Shown one piece after another: positions 36,816 through 45,560 of a stretch of 46,162 nt of DNA. The number at the start of each line of letters is the position of its first letter. The first letter of the stretch is position 1. The translations under genes were made by a program, and so were the position numbers. Under the pieces are notes generated by a model that ran no database searches, was not told the DNA's origin, and saw only the letters and a list, made by a program, of their open reading frames with translations. Source of the DNA: Phreatobacter sp. (GTDB lineage: Bacteria; Pseudomonadota; Alphaproteobacteria; Rhizobiales; Phreatobacteraceae). Where the stretch lies: positions 1 to 46,162 of the forward strand of contig NZ_JALHMP010000034.1 in the NCBI RefSeq assembly GCF_022843985.1, written 5' to 3'.

Positions 36816-37901
36816 TCACGCCGCGAACTCGAAGGCTTCGAGGCCGGAGAGACGCAGCTTCGTCTCGATGGCCGGGATGGCGCGGGGCTTCACGCCCTTT
36901 ACCGCTTTCGCGATGGCAGCGATATGGTCGGGCGTCGAGCCGCAGCAGCCGCCGACGATATTGACGAGGCCGGCGGTCGCGAATTCACCGACCATGGTCG
37001 CCATGGCTTCCGGGCTCTCGTCGTAGAGGCCGAATTCATTGGGCAGGCCGGCATTGGGATAGGCGCAGACCAGCGTGTCGGCGACCTTGGCGAGCGCCTG
37101 GATATGGCCGCGCATCTCCTTGGCACCGAGCGCGCAGTTGAGCCCGATGGAGAAGGGCTTGGCGTGGCGCAGCGAGTACCAGAAGGCTTCCGGCGTCTGG
37201 CCCGACAGGGTGCGGCCCGACAGGTCGGTAATCGTGCCGGAGATCATCACCGGCAGCCGCAGGCCCTTCTCCTCGAAGACCTCCTCGATCGCCATCAGCG
37301 CCGCCTTGGCGTTCAGCGTATCGAAGATCGTCTCCACCAGCATGATGTCGGAACCACCGTCGATCAGGCCGCGCGCCTCGTCCGCATAGGCCTCGCGCAA
37401 CTGGTCGAAGGTGGTGGCGCGGTAGCCGGGATTGTTGACGTCCGGCGAGATCGAGGCGGTGCGGTTGGTCGGACCGAAGGCGCCGGCGACGAACCGGCGA
37501 CGGCCATCCTTGGCCTCGGCGCGCTTCGCCGCGTTCTTGGCAAGCCGGGCGCCCTCGTAATTGAGCTCGTAGGCGAGCTCTTCCATGCCGTAATCGGCCT
37601 GGGCGATGGAGGTGGAGGAGAAGGTATTGGTCTCGACCATGTCCGACCCCGCCTCGAAATATTCGAGATGGATCGCCTCGACCACGTCGGGACGGGTCAG
37701 GATCAGGAGATCGTTGTTGCCCTTCAGGTCATGGGTCCAGTGGGCGAAGCGCTCGCCGCGGAAATCCGCTTCCGAGAACTTGTAGCGCTGGATCATGGTG
37801 CCCATGGCGCCGTCGAGGATGAGGATTCGCTCGGCCGCAGCCTTGGTCAGGGCAGCAAGAATCTCGGCGCCGTCGGCATGGCGGTGGGGAAACTGGGTCA
37901 T
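36816..37901 (-). CDS. metH: Methionine synthase, homocysteine-binding subunit
   Basis: A 361-residue S-methyltransferase domain, the N-terminal quarter of a typical MetH. It shows [12 protein letters not shown], the zinc ligands in SIGLNCALG and [11 protein letters not shown], and the (beta-alpha)8 barrel features [10 protein letters not shown]. Start at ATG 37901 by comparison with the family; the frame is open to 38000. It lies 34 bases after metF and before the cobalamin-binding subunit. A MetH broken into two polypeptides at this linker is known from some alphaproteobacteria, so this is a natural split rather than a mutation. Confidence 0.92.
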   Translation of the reverse strand: MTQFPHRHADGAEILAALTKAAAERILILDGAMGTMIQRYKFSEADFRGERFAHWTHDLKGNNDLLILTRPDVVEAIHLEYFEAGSDMVETNTFSSTSIAQADYGMEELAYELNYEGARLAKNAAKRAEAKDGRRRFVAGAFGPTNRTASISPDVNNPGYRATTFDQLREAYADEARGLIDGGSDIMLVETIFDTLNAKAALMAIEEVFEEKGLRLPVMISGTITDLSGRTLSGQTPEAFWYSLRHAKPFSIGLNCALGAKEMRGHIQALAKVADTLVCAYPNAGLPNEFGLYDESPEAMATMVGEFATAGLVNIVGGCCGSTPDHIAAIAKAVKGVKPRAIPAIETKLRLSGLEAFEFAA

Positions 37902-37935
37902 AGGGAGAGCTCCCTCCGGAGAGAATCTGACTGGA

Positions 37936-38850
37936 TCACGCCGCCACCGCGCTCGGCGTGGCTTCCTTGGGCCGCATGCCCAGCAGGTGGCAGACCGCAT
38001 AGACGAGATCGGCGCGGTTCATCGTGTAGAAGTGGAATTCGGTGACACCACGGTCGACGAGGTCCAGCGCCTGTTCGGCGGCGACCGCAGCGGCGATCAG
38101 CTTGCGCGTCGCCGGGTCGTTTTCCAATCCCTCGAAGCGCCGGGCGAGCCAGTCGGGCACACTTGCCCCGGTCCGCGCGGCGAAGCCCGCCGTCTGCTTG
38201 AAATTCTGCACCGGCACGATGCCTGGCACGATCGGGATGGTGATCCCGGAGGCGCGGACACGGTCGAGGTAGCGCAGGTAGACGTCATTGTCGAAGAAGA
38301 ACTGGGTGATGGCCCGTGTCGCGCCGGCATCGACCTTGCGCTTCAGCATCTCGATGTCGGTGTCGAGCGAGGGGCTCTCGGGATGCCGCTCGGGATAGGC
38401 CGAGACCGAGACCTCGAAATCACCGATCGCCTTGATGCCGGCGACGAGCTCGGGCGAGCCCTCGTAACCGCCGGGATGGCTTTCGTATTTCGTGCCGACG
38501 CCGCCGACGGGGTCACCGCGCAGCGCCACGATATGGCGCACGCCGGCCGACCAGTAGTCGCGGATCACCTCGTCCACCTCGGACTTGGTCGCAGCGACGC
38601 AGGTCAGGTGCGCCGCCGGCTTGAGCACCGTGTCCCTGATGATGCGCGAGACGGTGGCGTGGGTCCGCTCGCGGGTCGAGCCGCCGGCACCATAGGTGAC
38701 CGAGACGAAGGAAGGCTCCAGCGGCGCGAGCCGCTCGACCGATTCCCACAGGGTGGTTTCCATCTCTTCCGTCTTCGGCGGGAAGAACTCGAAGGAGACC
38801 TTCAGGCGGGAGCGCGAGACATAGCGGCTGGGTTTGTAGGCGGAGGACAT
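37936..38850 (-). CDS. metF: 5,10-methylenetetrahydrofolate reductase
   Basis: A 304-residue FAD-dependent enzyme that makes 5-methyl-THF, the methyl donor for MetH. Key stretches: [39 protein letters not shown] and [10 protein letters not shown], all typical of MetF. ATG overlaps the stop of the upstream regulator (ATGA). Placement between regulator and MetH subunits links folate methyl supply to methionine regeneration. Confidence 0.95.
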   Translation of the reverse strand: MSSAYKPSRYVSRSRLKVSFEFFPPKTEEMETTLWESVERLAPLEPSFVSVTYGAGGSTRERTHATVSRIIRDTVLKPAAHLTCVAATKSEVDEVIRDYWSAGVRHIVALRGDPVGGVGTKYESHPGGYEGSPELVAGIKAIGDFEVSVSAYPERHPESPSLDTDIEMLKRKVDAGATRAITQFFFDNDVYLRYLDRVRASGITIPIVPGIVPVQNFKQTAGFAARTGASVPDWLARRFEGLENDPATRKLIAAAVAAEQALDLVDRGVTEFHFYTMNRADLVYAVCHLLGMRPKEATPSAVAA

Positions 38851-39908
38851 CAGGCGACCTCGATGGCAGGTGCCGCCGGCAGGACCGGGGCGTCGTTGAC
38901 GATGCGTGGGTCGCGGCCGACCCAGATGGAGACGGTGAGCGTGTCACCGCCGGAATTGTCGGGCGCGAGGGTGGTGAAGCGGACCGGCGTCAGGCCGGCC
39001 GCAGCCATCCAGCCTTCGATCACGTCGCGGGCGAAACCGAGGCGGCGGTGCGCCTGGACCTCACGCAGGAATTCCTGTTCGTGCGGGGCGAAGTCCACCA
39101 CGACGAGGCGTCCGCCGGGGCGCAGCACACGTGCCGCCTCGCGGATGGCACGGGCACCGTCGTCGAGGAAATGCAGCACCTGGTGGATGATGACGCCGTC
39201 ATAGGCGTCGCGCGGCAGGGCGAGAGAATAGATGTCGCCGGTGCGCACGGAACAATGGCGGATCCCGGCGCGGTCGAGCGCCGCGCGCGCCAGGGTCAGC
39301 ATTTCCGGGCTGGCATCGATGCCGAGGCCGCGATCGATGTCGGGGGCGAAAAGCTCCAGCATCCGACCGGTGCCGGTGCCGAGGTCAAGCAACGAGCGCA
39401 GTTTCGTGCCGGACAGCGCGTCGCGCACGGCCTTCTCGACCCGCTCCTCGGGAACATGGAGGGCCCGAAGCCGCCCCCAGTCCGCGGCATGACGGCTGAA
39501 GAAGGCCTGCGCCTCGGCTGACCGCTTTGCGCGCACCGCGGCGAGTCGCTCGCGGTCGCTGGCAAGGATGGGATCACCCGGATCGACCAGTGCCGCTAGC
39601 GCAGCGACGGTGCGGGCGCCTGCCCCCTCGCCCGCGGCGCGAAAGAAGGCCCAGGAGCCTTCCTTGACCCGCTCGACAAGTGCTGCTTCCAGGAGGAGCT
39701 TGAGATGGCGTGAGATGCGCGGCTGCGACTGGCCGAGAATATCGACCATGTCAGTCACCGTCAGTTCGGCCTCCGCCAGCAGCGCGAGCAGTCGCAGCCG
39801 GGTCGGCTCGCCAACGGCACGCAGGACCGCCACGGCGCCGTCGAACGCATAGGCGGCCGCAGCGGCCCGAAGGGGTTTACCGAAGGACAGGGTCACAGGC
39901 TCACTCAC
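38850..39908 (-). CDS. ArsR-family regulator fused to a SAM-dependent methyltransferase domain (SahR-like)
   Basis: A 352-residue two-domain protein. Residues ~20-95 are an ArsR winged helix-turn-helix (GEPTRLRLLALLAEAELTVTDMVDILGQSQPRISRHLKLL). Residues ~140-340 are a class I methyltransferase fold with SAM-binding LLDLGTGTGRMLELFAP and later VLRPGGRLVVVDF. Such fusions occur upstream of methionine-cycle genes in alphaproteobacteria, and the SahR regulator, which responds to S-adenosylhomocysteine, is of this type. Start: GTG at 39908 (MSEPVTLSFGK), close to the predicted transcription start; GTG at 39896 is an alternative. It likely represses its own operon through the palindrome at 39911-39926. 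Confidence 0.82.
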   Translation of the reverse strand: MSEPVTLSFGKPLRAAAAAYAFDGAVAVLRAVGEPTRLRLLALLAEAELTVTDMVDILGQSQPRISRHLKLLLEAALVERVKEGSWAFFRAAGEGAGARTVAALAALVDPGDPILASDRERLAAVRAKRSAEAQAFFSRHAADWGRLRALHVPEERVEKAVRDALSGTKLRSLLDLGTGTGRMLELFAPDIDRGLGIDASPEMLTLARAALDRAGIRHCSVRTGDIYSLALPRDAYDGVIIHQVLHFLDDGARAIREAARVLRPGGRLVVVDFAPHEQEFLREVQAHRRLGFARDVIEGWMAAAGLTPVRFTTLAPDNSGGDTLTVSIWVGRDPRIVNDAPVLPAAPAIEVA

Positions 39909-39910
39909 AT

Positions 39911-39926
39911 ATAAAGATATCTTTAT
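39911..39926. promoter_or_regulatory. SahR-like operator over the methionine-operon promoter
   Basis: A perfect 16-bp palindrome, ATAAAGATATCTTTAT, starting two bases upstream of the regulator start codon. On the minus strand it overlaps a -10 candidate (TAAAGA, plus-strand 39920-39925) set 17 bases from a -35 candidate (TTGCCA, plus-strand 39943-39948). AAGATATCTT-type palindromes are the reported binding motif class of SahR regulators. Repression by blocking the -10 region is the likely mode. Confidence 0.72.
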
Positions 39927-39989
39927 GCCCGTTTGCCAGCCGTGGCAAGGGGCATTCGACGCGGCAAAATCGGCGACCACAAGCACCAT

Positions 39990-40004
39990 GTTCCTTTTTT
40001 GTTC
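39990..40004 (+). promoter_or_regulatory. Alphaproteobacterial LexA box (SOS operator)
   Basis: GTTC-CTTTTTT-GTTC is a perfect match to the GTTC-N7-GTTC operator of alphaproteobacterial LexA. It abuts a promoter candidate, TTGAGC (40005-40010), 17 bases, TAGCTC (40028-40033), whose start site would fall on the A of the radical-SAM ATG at 40040. LexA bound here would block the polymerase. Confidence 0.6.
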
Positions 40005-40039
40005 TTGAGCGACTACCGGCTCTCTGCTAGCTCTGAGCC

Positions 40040-41251
40040 ATGGCCCGTCCCCGCCCCTCACCGGTTCAAGACGATCTCGCCGCCCGCCTGAACGGCGGTG
40101 GAATGGAGGCTGCGGCGGCTCGCATCTTCGGCCTCGAAACCGCCAGCGCCCTCGATCTGTCGTCGGGCCCGGCGGTCGGCGAGGCCCGGCGGCGCGGGCG
40201 CGGCACGCTGACCAACGCCTCCGGGCGTTTCGAAAGGGAGCGCCGGGAGGCCATCGACGACGGGTGGGGATCTCTTGAGGAACTGCCCGCGCTCGCCACG
40301 ACGGTGACCGAGGAGAAGGCCAAGCGGATCATCACCCGCAACGATTCGCCCGATCTGTCCTTCGACCGGTCAATCAATCCCTACAGGGGCTGCGAGCACG
40401 GCTGCACCTACTGTTTCGCCCGCCCCACCCATGCCTATATGGGCCTCTCCCCCGGCCTCGATTTCGAGACGCGGCTGTTCGCCAAGCCCAACGCAGCGGA
40501 CCTCCTGGAAAAGGAACTGGCGGTGCCAGGCTACCAGCCGCGAACCATCGCGCTTGGCACCAATACCGACCCCTACCAGCCGATCGAGAAACAGTGGATG
40601 CTGACCCGGCGCATCCTCGATGTGCTGGAGGCGGCGAACCACCCGGTGGGGATCGTCACGAAGAGCCATCTCGTCACCCGCGACATCGACATTCTCGCCC
40701 GCATGGCGGCCAAGGGCCTCGCCAAGGTGGCGCTGTCGGTGACGACGCTCGACGGCAAGCTCGCCCGCTCGCTGGAGCCGCGCGCCGCGACCCCGGCGAA
40801 ACGGCTGGAGGCCATCCGCCTGCTGTCGGAAGCGGGGGTCCCGACGGCGGTTCTCGTCGCGCCGATCATCCCTGCCGTCAACGACGCCGAGATCGAGCGC
40901 ATCCTCGATGCGGCCTGGCACATGGGCGCCCGCGAGGCCGGCTATGTCCTCCTGCGCCTGCCGCACGAGATCCGCGACCTGTTCCGCGAATGGCTGGTGG
41001 CGAACCGGCCGGACGCGGCACGCCACGTCCTCTCCCTCGTCCAGCAGACCCGTGGCGGCAAGGATTACGACGCGACCTTCCACCTGCGGCAGAAGGGCAC
41101 GGGCCCTTTCGCCTGGATGATCGGCCGCCGGTTCGAGGTGGCGCGCGAACGCATCGGCTTCAACAAGCGGACACTGCGGCTGGACAGCGGGCATTTTACG
41201 CCCCCTGCCCGCAAGGGAGCGGCCGCTGCCGAGCAATTGTCGCTGTTGTGA
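40040..41251 (+). CDS. PA0069/Rv2578c-family radical SAM protein (SplB-like)
   Basis: A 403-residue radical-SAM enzyme. The [4Fe-4S] motif CEHGCTYC (CxxxCxxC) sits near residue ~118, preceded by SFDRSINPYRG and followed by YCFARPTHAYMGL, typical of the family. Related proteins (COG1533) are annotated as spore-photoproduct-lyase-like DNA repair proteins, though no activity is proven for this branch. ATG at 40040 has no Shine-Dalgarno and coincides with the predicted transcription start, suggesting a leaderless mRNA. The LexA box in front suggests induction by DNA damage. Followed after 11 bases by a VOC protein. Confidence 0.85.
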   Translation: MARPRPSPVQDDLAARLNGGGMEAAAARIFGLETASALDLSSGPAVGEARRRGRGTLTNASGRFERERREAIDDGWGSLEELPALATTVTEEKAKRIITRNDSPDLSFDRSINPYRGCEHGCTYCFARPTHAYMGLSPGLDFETRLFAKPNAADLLEKELAVPGYQPRTIALGTNTDPYQPIEKQWMLTRRILDVLEAANHPVGIVTKSHLVTRDIDILARMAAKGLAKVALSVTTLDGKLARSLEPRAATPAKRLEAIRLLSEAGVPTAVLVAPIIPAVNDAEIERILDAAWHMGAREAGYVLLRLPHEIRDLFREWLVANRPDAARHVLSLVQQTRGGKDYDATFHLRQKGTGPFAWMIGRRFEVARERIGFNKRTLRLDSGHFTPPARKGAAAAEQLSLL

Positions 41252-41262
41252 AGGGATACCGC

Positions 41263-41703
41263 ATGAAACCCGCCCCCGCCGCTATCGCCCTGGTCACGCT
41301 CGGTGTCGACGACCTGCCCCGCGCCACGCGCTTCTACAGCGATCTCGGCTTCGACAAATCCGCCTCGCAGAGCCAGACATCGGTCAGTTTCTTCAGGGCC
41401 GGCGGCGTCGTCCTGTCCCTCTTCGACCGCCGCGCCCTCGCCAAGGATGCGGGGCTACCGGTCGCGCCGCGCGGCCCCTTCGGCGGGATCACCATCGCCC
41501 GGACCCTGCCCTCGCGCGAAGCAGTCGACGACGCCTATGCCCATGCCCTGGCGCATGGAGCCACGGCGCTGAAGCCGCCGCAGGAGGTTTTCTGGGGCGG
41601 CTATTCCGGTTACGTCGCCGATCCCGATGGCCACCCGATCGAACTCGCCTTGAACCCGTTCTTCCCGCTGCGCGAGGACGGCTCGGCCGACCTGCCGATG
41701 TGA
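41263..41703 (+). CDS. VOC-superfamily (glyoxalase/dioxygenase fold) protein
   Basis: A 146-residue protein with the paired beta-alpha-beta-beta-beta fold of the VOC superfamily: LVTLGVDDLPRATRFYSDLGF at the start and GYSGYVADPDGHPIELALNPFF at the end, where Glu of IELA is the usual metal ligand. The expected N-terminal histidine ligand is not obvious (VTLGV), so it may not be a metal enzyme. AAGGGATACCGC precedes the ATG. Substrate unknown. It ends 13 bases from the convergent porin gene. Confidence 0.82.
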   Translation: MKPAPAAIALVTLGVDDLPRATRFYSDLGFDKSASQSQTSVSFFRAGGVVLSLFDRRALAKDAGLPVAPRGPFGGITIARTLPSREAVDDAYAHALAHGATALKPPQEVFWGGYSGYVADPDGHPIELALNPFFPLREDGSADLPM

Positions 41704-41716
41704 AGGGCACCGCCGG

Positions 41717-42565
41717 TCAGTTTCCGGCGCCCAGCCCGTCGCCGAACATGTAGCGAAGACCGATGCGGAACTCGTGCGCCGCCACTGTCGTGCGGTAGGC
41801 ACCCCCGGCGGTATCGGCAAAGCGCAGCGCGCCCATATGCATGTAGCGATAGCCGAGATCGATCTTGGTCTGCGGCGTCAGATCGATGGTCACGCCGGCC
41901 ATTGCGGCCCAGGCGAGGGTCCACTTGACCGTGGAGACGAGGGTCGGCGTGCGTATCGTCTCGCCGAGCAGCGCAGCGGCAGGCACCGGCGTCGAGACAT
42001 AGCCGGAGGCGGCGAGACGGGCGGTGCCGATGCCGACACCAAGATAGGGCGTCACGCCGCCCCAGCCGCCGAGATCGACATAGGCGTTGACGAGCAGCGC
42101 ATGGGCGGTGACGCCGAAACGGTCCGTGCGGGCGGGTACCGGCAGCGGCCCGGCATAGGCCCAGTTGCCCTCGGGCGGTGCAAAACCCGAGAGCCGCGCG
42201 GTCGAGCGGATGTCGAGCGTCGTGTCGAGGCGCAGCCACTTGTATTTGAAGCCGGCGCCCAGGCCGGCGCCGAAACCCGTGCCGGCGCGTGTGTCGCGCA
42301 GGTCCACCCAGGCCCCGGGGGCCAGATTGACGGCGTCGAAATAGCGCGCGGCAGGGCGACGGAAGAAGCTGGCAGTCAGGTCGCCGCGCATGTACCAGCC
42401 CGACGAGAAGTCCTCCGCCAGGACCGGGGGCAGCAGCGGCGCAGACGGCGGGGCGCCACGCGTGTCGGCAGCGAGAGCCGGCGGAGCAGCGGCGAGTACC
42501 AGACAGGTTATGACGGCGGCCGAAAGGCGGTTTCCGATACGCAGCCACATGGTCGGACCTGTCAT
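41717..42565 (-). CDS. Outer-membrane beta-barrel protein (Omp25-like), first copy
   Basis: A 282-residue exported outer-membrane protein. Signal peptide: RLSAAVITCLVLAAAPPALAA. The mature part alternates polar and hydrophobic residues in short beta strands and ends with the outer-membrane assembly pattern HEFRIGLRYMFGDGLGAGN (aromatic residue close to, but not at, the C-terminus). FSSGWYMRGDL is a usual opening of this Omp25/Omp31-like family in Hyphomicrobiales. Start ATG 42565 or the next at 42550. A CtrA box lies about 80-95 bases upstream. It resembles the next gene in plan but not closely in sequence. Confidence 0.8.
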   Translation of the reverse strand: MTGPTMWLRIGNRLSAAVITCLVLAAAPPALAADTRGAPPSAPLLPPVLAEDFSSGWYMRGDLTASFFRRPAARYFDAVNLAPGAWVDLRDTRAGTGFGAGLGAGFKYKWLRLDTTLDIRSTARLSGFAPPEGNWAYAGPLPVPARTDRFGVTAHALLVNAYVDLGGWGGVTPYLGVGIGTARLAASGYVSTPVPAAALLGETIRTPTLVSTVKWTLAWAAMAGVTIDLTPQTKIDLGYRYMHMGALRFADTAGGAYRTTVAAHEFRIGLRYMFGDGLGAGN

Positions 42566-42644
42566 CGACTCGTTTCCTGCAAAGCGCGGGGGAAGCCCGG
42601 CCGTCAGACGCGGGGAGAAGCCGGACCAGTGTCGGAAATGCGGG

Positions 42645-42659
42645 TTAAGGTCGCCTTAA
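42645..42659 (-). promoter_or_regulatory. CtrA box upstream of the first outer-membrane protein
   Basis: On the minus strand it reads TTAA-GGCGACC-TTAAC, a perfect match to the CtrA consensus TTAA-N7-TTAAC. It lies 80-94 bases upstream of the start codon, in the coding orientation. The element is itself a 6-bp-arm palindrome (TTAAGG/CCTTAA). Confidence 0.6.
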
Positions 42660-42674
42660 GGTTAAAAATTAACC
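42660..42674. promoter_or_regulatory. Perfect 15-bp palindrome next to the CtrA box
   Basis: GGTTAAAAATTAACC adjoins the CtrA box. It contains two further TTAA(C) half-sites in inverted orientation with three-base spacing. It could be an additional site for CtrA or for another dimeric regulator, or an UP-like AT-rich element. Confidence 0.4.
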
Positions 42675-42700
42675 GTGCCGCCACCCTCCCCGCCCAATCG

Positions 42701-42728
42701 GAAACGGCGCGGGCCAGGCCCGCGCCGT
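42701..42728 (-). terminator. Intrinsic terminator of the second outer-membrane protein gene
   Basis: ACGGCGCGGGCC and GGCCCGCGCCGT (42704-42728) form a near-continuous GC-rich hairpin about 25 bases beyond the stop of the second porin; in the leftward direction it is followed by TTTCCGATT. It separates that gene from the regulatory region of the first porin. Confidence 0.55.
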
Positions 42729-42752
42729 CTTGTCCGCGCGGTGGCGGTCGGA

Positions 42753-43640
42753 TCAGTAGCGGGCGACGATCGGCTCGGCCGGCACGGCGCAGGCGCAATT
42801 GAGCGACCAGCGCATGCCGATCTTGATCTCGTGGGCGGTCAGGCGGCTGGCCTGGATGGTCTCACGGCCCGGCCGCGGCTGGCCGGTGGCGGGGTCACGC
42901 AGCAACAGAGCCGGCATGTCGCCGAGCGAGAGATAGCGGTAGCCAGCTTCCAGCGTGAGCCGCTCATTGACCTTGTAGCCGACGCCGGCCATCAGCGCCC
43001 AGGCGAAGCTGGTGCGCGACACGGAACTGGCATAGCCGCCGAGCGAGCCGGTCGCCCCGGTGACCGTGTTGAAGCCGGTGGAGGTGTCGGTGAAGCCGCT
43101 CACTGTCGTATGGGCGAAACCGAAGCCGGCGCCGAGATAGGGCGTCAGGCAGCCGATCTGGCAGAAGGTGCCGAGATCGACATAGAAATTGGCGAGGCCG
43201 ACCATCGAACGGGTGTTGCCGTGATAGAGATTGGTCTGCGCGGTGGTGCCGCCGCCAGCGTCGAAATTGACGTAGTCGAGGCCGCGCAGCTGACCGCCGG
43301 CGCGGAACTCGCCGGTCAGATCGGCGCGGAACCAGGAGTTGAACTGGTAGCCGACGCCGATACCGATCGACACCGTTTCCGAATGAGACTTCATGCGCAG
43401 CGCATAGTCGTTGACGCCGCCGGTGCCGGCGCGCACCTGCGTGCCGTTCTGCATCACGGCGAAATTGCCAATCGCATGGGCGGCCACACCGATGTCGCCG
43501 CGCAGGTACCAGCCGCCGCTCTCGGCGGGCTGCACCACGGGAACAGACTGGCGTAGAACCGGCGCGACGTCTGCCGCGGTGGCGGCGGTGGAAACGAGCG
43601 CCGCCGCGGCGGCGAGGACGGCTGAAGAGTGGCGGCGCAT
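42753..43640 (-). CDS. Outer-membrane beta-barrel protein (Omp25-like), second copy
   Basis: A 295-residue exported beta-barrel protein. Signal peptide: SSAVLAAAAALVSTAATAADV. Then the family opening ESGGWYLRGDIGVA and regularly spaced barrel strands (VSIGIGVGYQFNSWFRADLTGEF; LTPYLGAGFGFAHTTV; FAWALMAGVGYKVNERLTLEAGYRYLSLGD), with HEIKIGMRWSLN towards the end. Two cysteine pairs (FCQIGC and NCACA) are unusual for this family. Start ATG 43640 chosen because the signal peptide begins there; the frame is open to 43697. A CtrA box lies 76-90 bases upstream, as for the first copy. Confidence 0.82.
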   Translation of the reverse strand: MRRHSSAVLAAAAALVSTAATAADVAPVLRQSVPVVQPAESGGWYLRGDIGVAAHAIGNFAVMQNGTQVRAGTGGVNDYALRMKSHSETVSIGIGVGYQFNSWFRADLTGEFRAGGQLRGLDYVNFDAGGGTTAQTNLYHGNTRSMVGLANFYVDLGTFCQIGCLTPYLGAGFGFAHTTVSGFTDTSTGFNTVTGATGSLGGYASSVSRTSFAWALMAGVGYKVNERLTLEAGYRYLSLGDMPALLLRDPATGQPRPGRETIQASRLTAHEIKIGMRWSLNCACAVPAEPIVARY

Positions 43641-43715
43641 GGCGATGTCCTGGCGGGGGCCGCACCCTTCACGGGGCAGCCGGAGGTTCAACGCCAAAAA
43701 AATCGCAGAGATTGC

Positions 43716-43730
43716 TTAAGGGCGGCTTAA
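43716..43730 (+). promoter_or_regulatory. CtrA box upstream of the second outer-membrane protein
   Basis: TTAA-GGGCGGC-TTAAC on the plus strand matches the CtrA consensus exactly; on the coding (minus) strand it reads TTAA-N7-TTAAG. It lies 76-90 bases upstream of the preferred start codon. The distance is within four bases of that for the other porin gene. Confidence 0.6.
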
Positions 43731-43787
43731 CCCTAACGAACATGGTCAACGCCGGGTGAAGCGACCCGCCCCCTGCCGGCACGAGGT

Positions 43788-45134
43788 TCAGGCGGCGGCC
43801 TTGGCCACGGCCGCGACGATCTGGTCGACAACGGTCTCGACGAGTTCCCGGTCGTCCCCTTCCGCCATGACGCGGATGACGGGCTCGGTCCCCGAGGGGC
43901 GGATGACGAGGCGACCATGGCTGCCGAGCTTCAGCTTGGCGTCGTCGATGGCGGTGACGACGCTCGTCGCCTCCAGCGGCTTGCCACCCTTGAACCGCAC
44001 GTTCTTGAGGATCTGCGGCAGCGGCTCGAATCGATGGCAGACCTCAGACACGGGCCGGCCCATCTTGAGCACGACCGCCAGCACCTGCAGGGCGGCGACG
44101 AGGCCGTCCCCCGTCGTCGAATAGTCCGACAGGATGATGTGGCCCGACTGCTCGCCACCGACATTGAAGCCATGCTCGCGCATATGCTCCAGCACATAGC
44201 GGTCGCCGACCGGAGTGCGGGCGAGTTGAAGGCCGAGACCGCCGAGGAACCGCTCCAGCCCGAGATTGGACATGACGGTCGCGACAATCCCGGGCTGGGC
44301 GAGGCGGCCATCTTCAAGCCACGACTGCGCCACGACCGCCATCAACTGGTCGCCGTCGACCACATGGCCCTTCTCGTCGACGATCAGCACGCGATCGGCG
44401 TCGCCGTCGAGAGCGATGCCGATATCGGCGCGCATCTCGCGCACCTTCTCCACCAGCGTCTCCGGATGGGTGGAGCCACAGGCCTCGTTGATGTTGAAGC
44501 CGTCAGGCTTGTCGCCAATCGTCACGACCTCGGCGCCGAGCTCCCAGAGTGCCGCCGGGGCCACCTTGTAACCGGCGCCGTTGGCGCAATCGATAACGAT
44601 GCGCAGACCCGCAAGGTCGAGGTTGCGCGGCAGCGTGCGCTTGGCAAACTCGATGTAGCGCGCCTGGGCGTCGTCGATGCGCTTGGCGCGCCCCAGGAGC
44701 CGCGAGGCGGCGAGCTTCTTCGAAAGGTCCTGGTCCAGCAGGCTCTCGATCTCGCGCTCGACCTCGTCGGAAAGCTTGTAGCCATCGGGTGCGAAGAGCT
44801 TGATGCCGTTATCGTCGAAGGGGTTGTGGGAAGCCGAGATCATCACGCCGAGATCGGCCCGCATGGAGCGCGTCAGCATGGCGACCGCCGGTGTCGGCAT
44901 CGGGCCGACCAGCAGCACGTCCATGCCCACCGAGGTGAAGCCGGCGACCAGCGCGTTTTCGATCATGTAGCCGGACAGCCGCGTATCCTTGCCGATCATC
45001 ACCCGGTGGCGATGGGTGCCGCGCTGGAACGCGACGCCGGCCGCCTGCCCCACCTTCATCGCGAATTCGGGCGTGACCGGGAAGGCGTTGGCGCGGCCGC
45101 GGATGCCATCTGTACCGAAATACTTGCGGGGCAT
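43788..45134 (-). CDS. glmM: Phosphoglucosamine mutase
   Basis: A 448-residue enzyme converting glucosamine-6-phosphate to glucosamine-1-phosphate, the route to UDP-GlcNAc for peptidoglycan and lipid A. N-terminus [13 protein letters not shown], catalytic phosphoserine loop [15 protein letters not shown], metal-binding DGDADR ([15 protein letters not shown]), sugar-binding GGEQSGH and C-terminal [15 protein letters not shown] are all in place. Full family length. In many relatives it follows ftsH; here the upstream neighbour is a DUF3297 gene in the same direction, 183 bases away. Confidence 0.97.
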   Translation of the reverse strand: MPRKYFGTDGIRGRANAFPVTPEFAMKVGQAAGVAFQRGTHRHRVMIGKDTRLSGYMIENALVAGFTSVGMDVLLVGPMPTPAVAMLTRSMRADLGVMISASHNPFDDNGIKLFAPDGYKLSDEVEREIESLLDQDLSKKLAASRLLGRAKRIDDAQARYIEFAKRTLPRNLDLAGLRIVIDCANGAGYKVAPAALWELGAEVVTIGDKPDGFNINEACGSTHPETLVEKVREMRADIGIALDGDADRVLIVDEKGHVVDGDQLMAVVAQSWLEDGRLAQPGIVATVMSNLGLERFLGGLGLQLARTPVGDRYVLEHMREHGFNVGGEQSGHIILSDYSTTGDGLVAALQVLAVVLKMGRPVSEVCHRFEPLPQILKNVRFKGGKPLEATSVVTAIDDAKLKLGSHGRLVIRPSGTEPVIRVMAEGDDRELVETVVDQIVAAVAKAAA

Positions 45135-45317
45135 GGGCGAACTCTCGTGCGGCTTCGGAGGGTCGTGGGTTGCGATTCGATGCGATCAGGCGGTCCGCAC
45201 CTTATAGGCGCAGGCGCCGCCGATGTCCCCGGGCGCGCTTCACATATGGTAAGCAACGATGACAGTGGCCCGGACCGGTCGACAGGGTGGCACCACGCTC
45301 GAGACTCCCGGCGCGCC

Positions 45318-45560
45318 TCAGCGCTTGAAATAGGGCTCGACCGGGCCGGTCAGCTTGATCGTCAAAGGGTTGCCGAAACGGTCCTTGGCGGCGCCGGCAG
45401 TGACGCGGATCCACCCTTCCGACACGCAATATTCCTCGACATTGGTCTTCTCGACACCCTTGAAGCGGATGCCGACCTCACGCGAGAGAACGGCCTCGTC
45501 GTAGAACGGACTGTTGGGATCGGTCGACAGGCGGTCCGGCAGGGTCGGCGCATCGGTCAA
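45318..45560 (-). CDS. DUF3297 family protein
   Basis: An 80-residue protein with the family core DRLSTDPNSPFYDEA, IRFKGVEKTNVEEYCVSEGWIRV and DRFGNPLTIKLTGPVEPYF. The frame extends upstream to 45644, but the family start and the ribosome binding site (GAGGAG six bases upstream) both point to TTG at 45560. No function is established for the family. It is monocistronic as far as can be seen. Confidence 0.82.
   Translation of the reverse strand: MTDAPTLPDRLSTDPNSPFYDEAVLSREVGIRFKGVEKTNVEEYCVSEGWIRVTAGAAKDRFGNPLTIKLTGPVEPYFKR

Noticed and set aside
37902-39990. Cobalamin or SAM riboswitch before the methionine genes
   Set aside because: Genes overlap or have short gaps, and the only long leader region is taken up by the palindrome and promoter; no riboswitch core was recognised.
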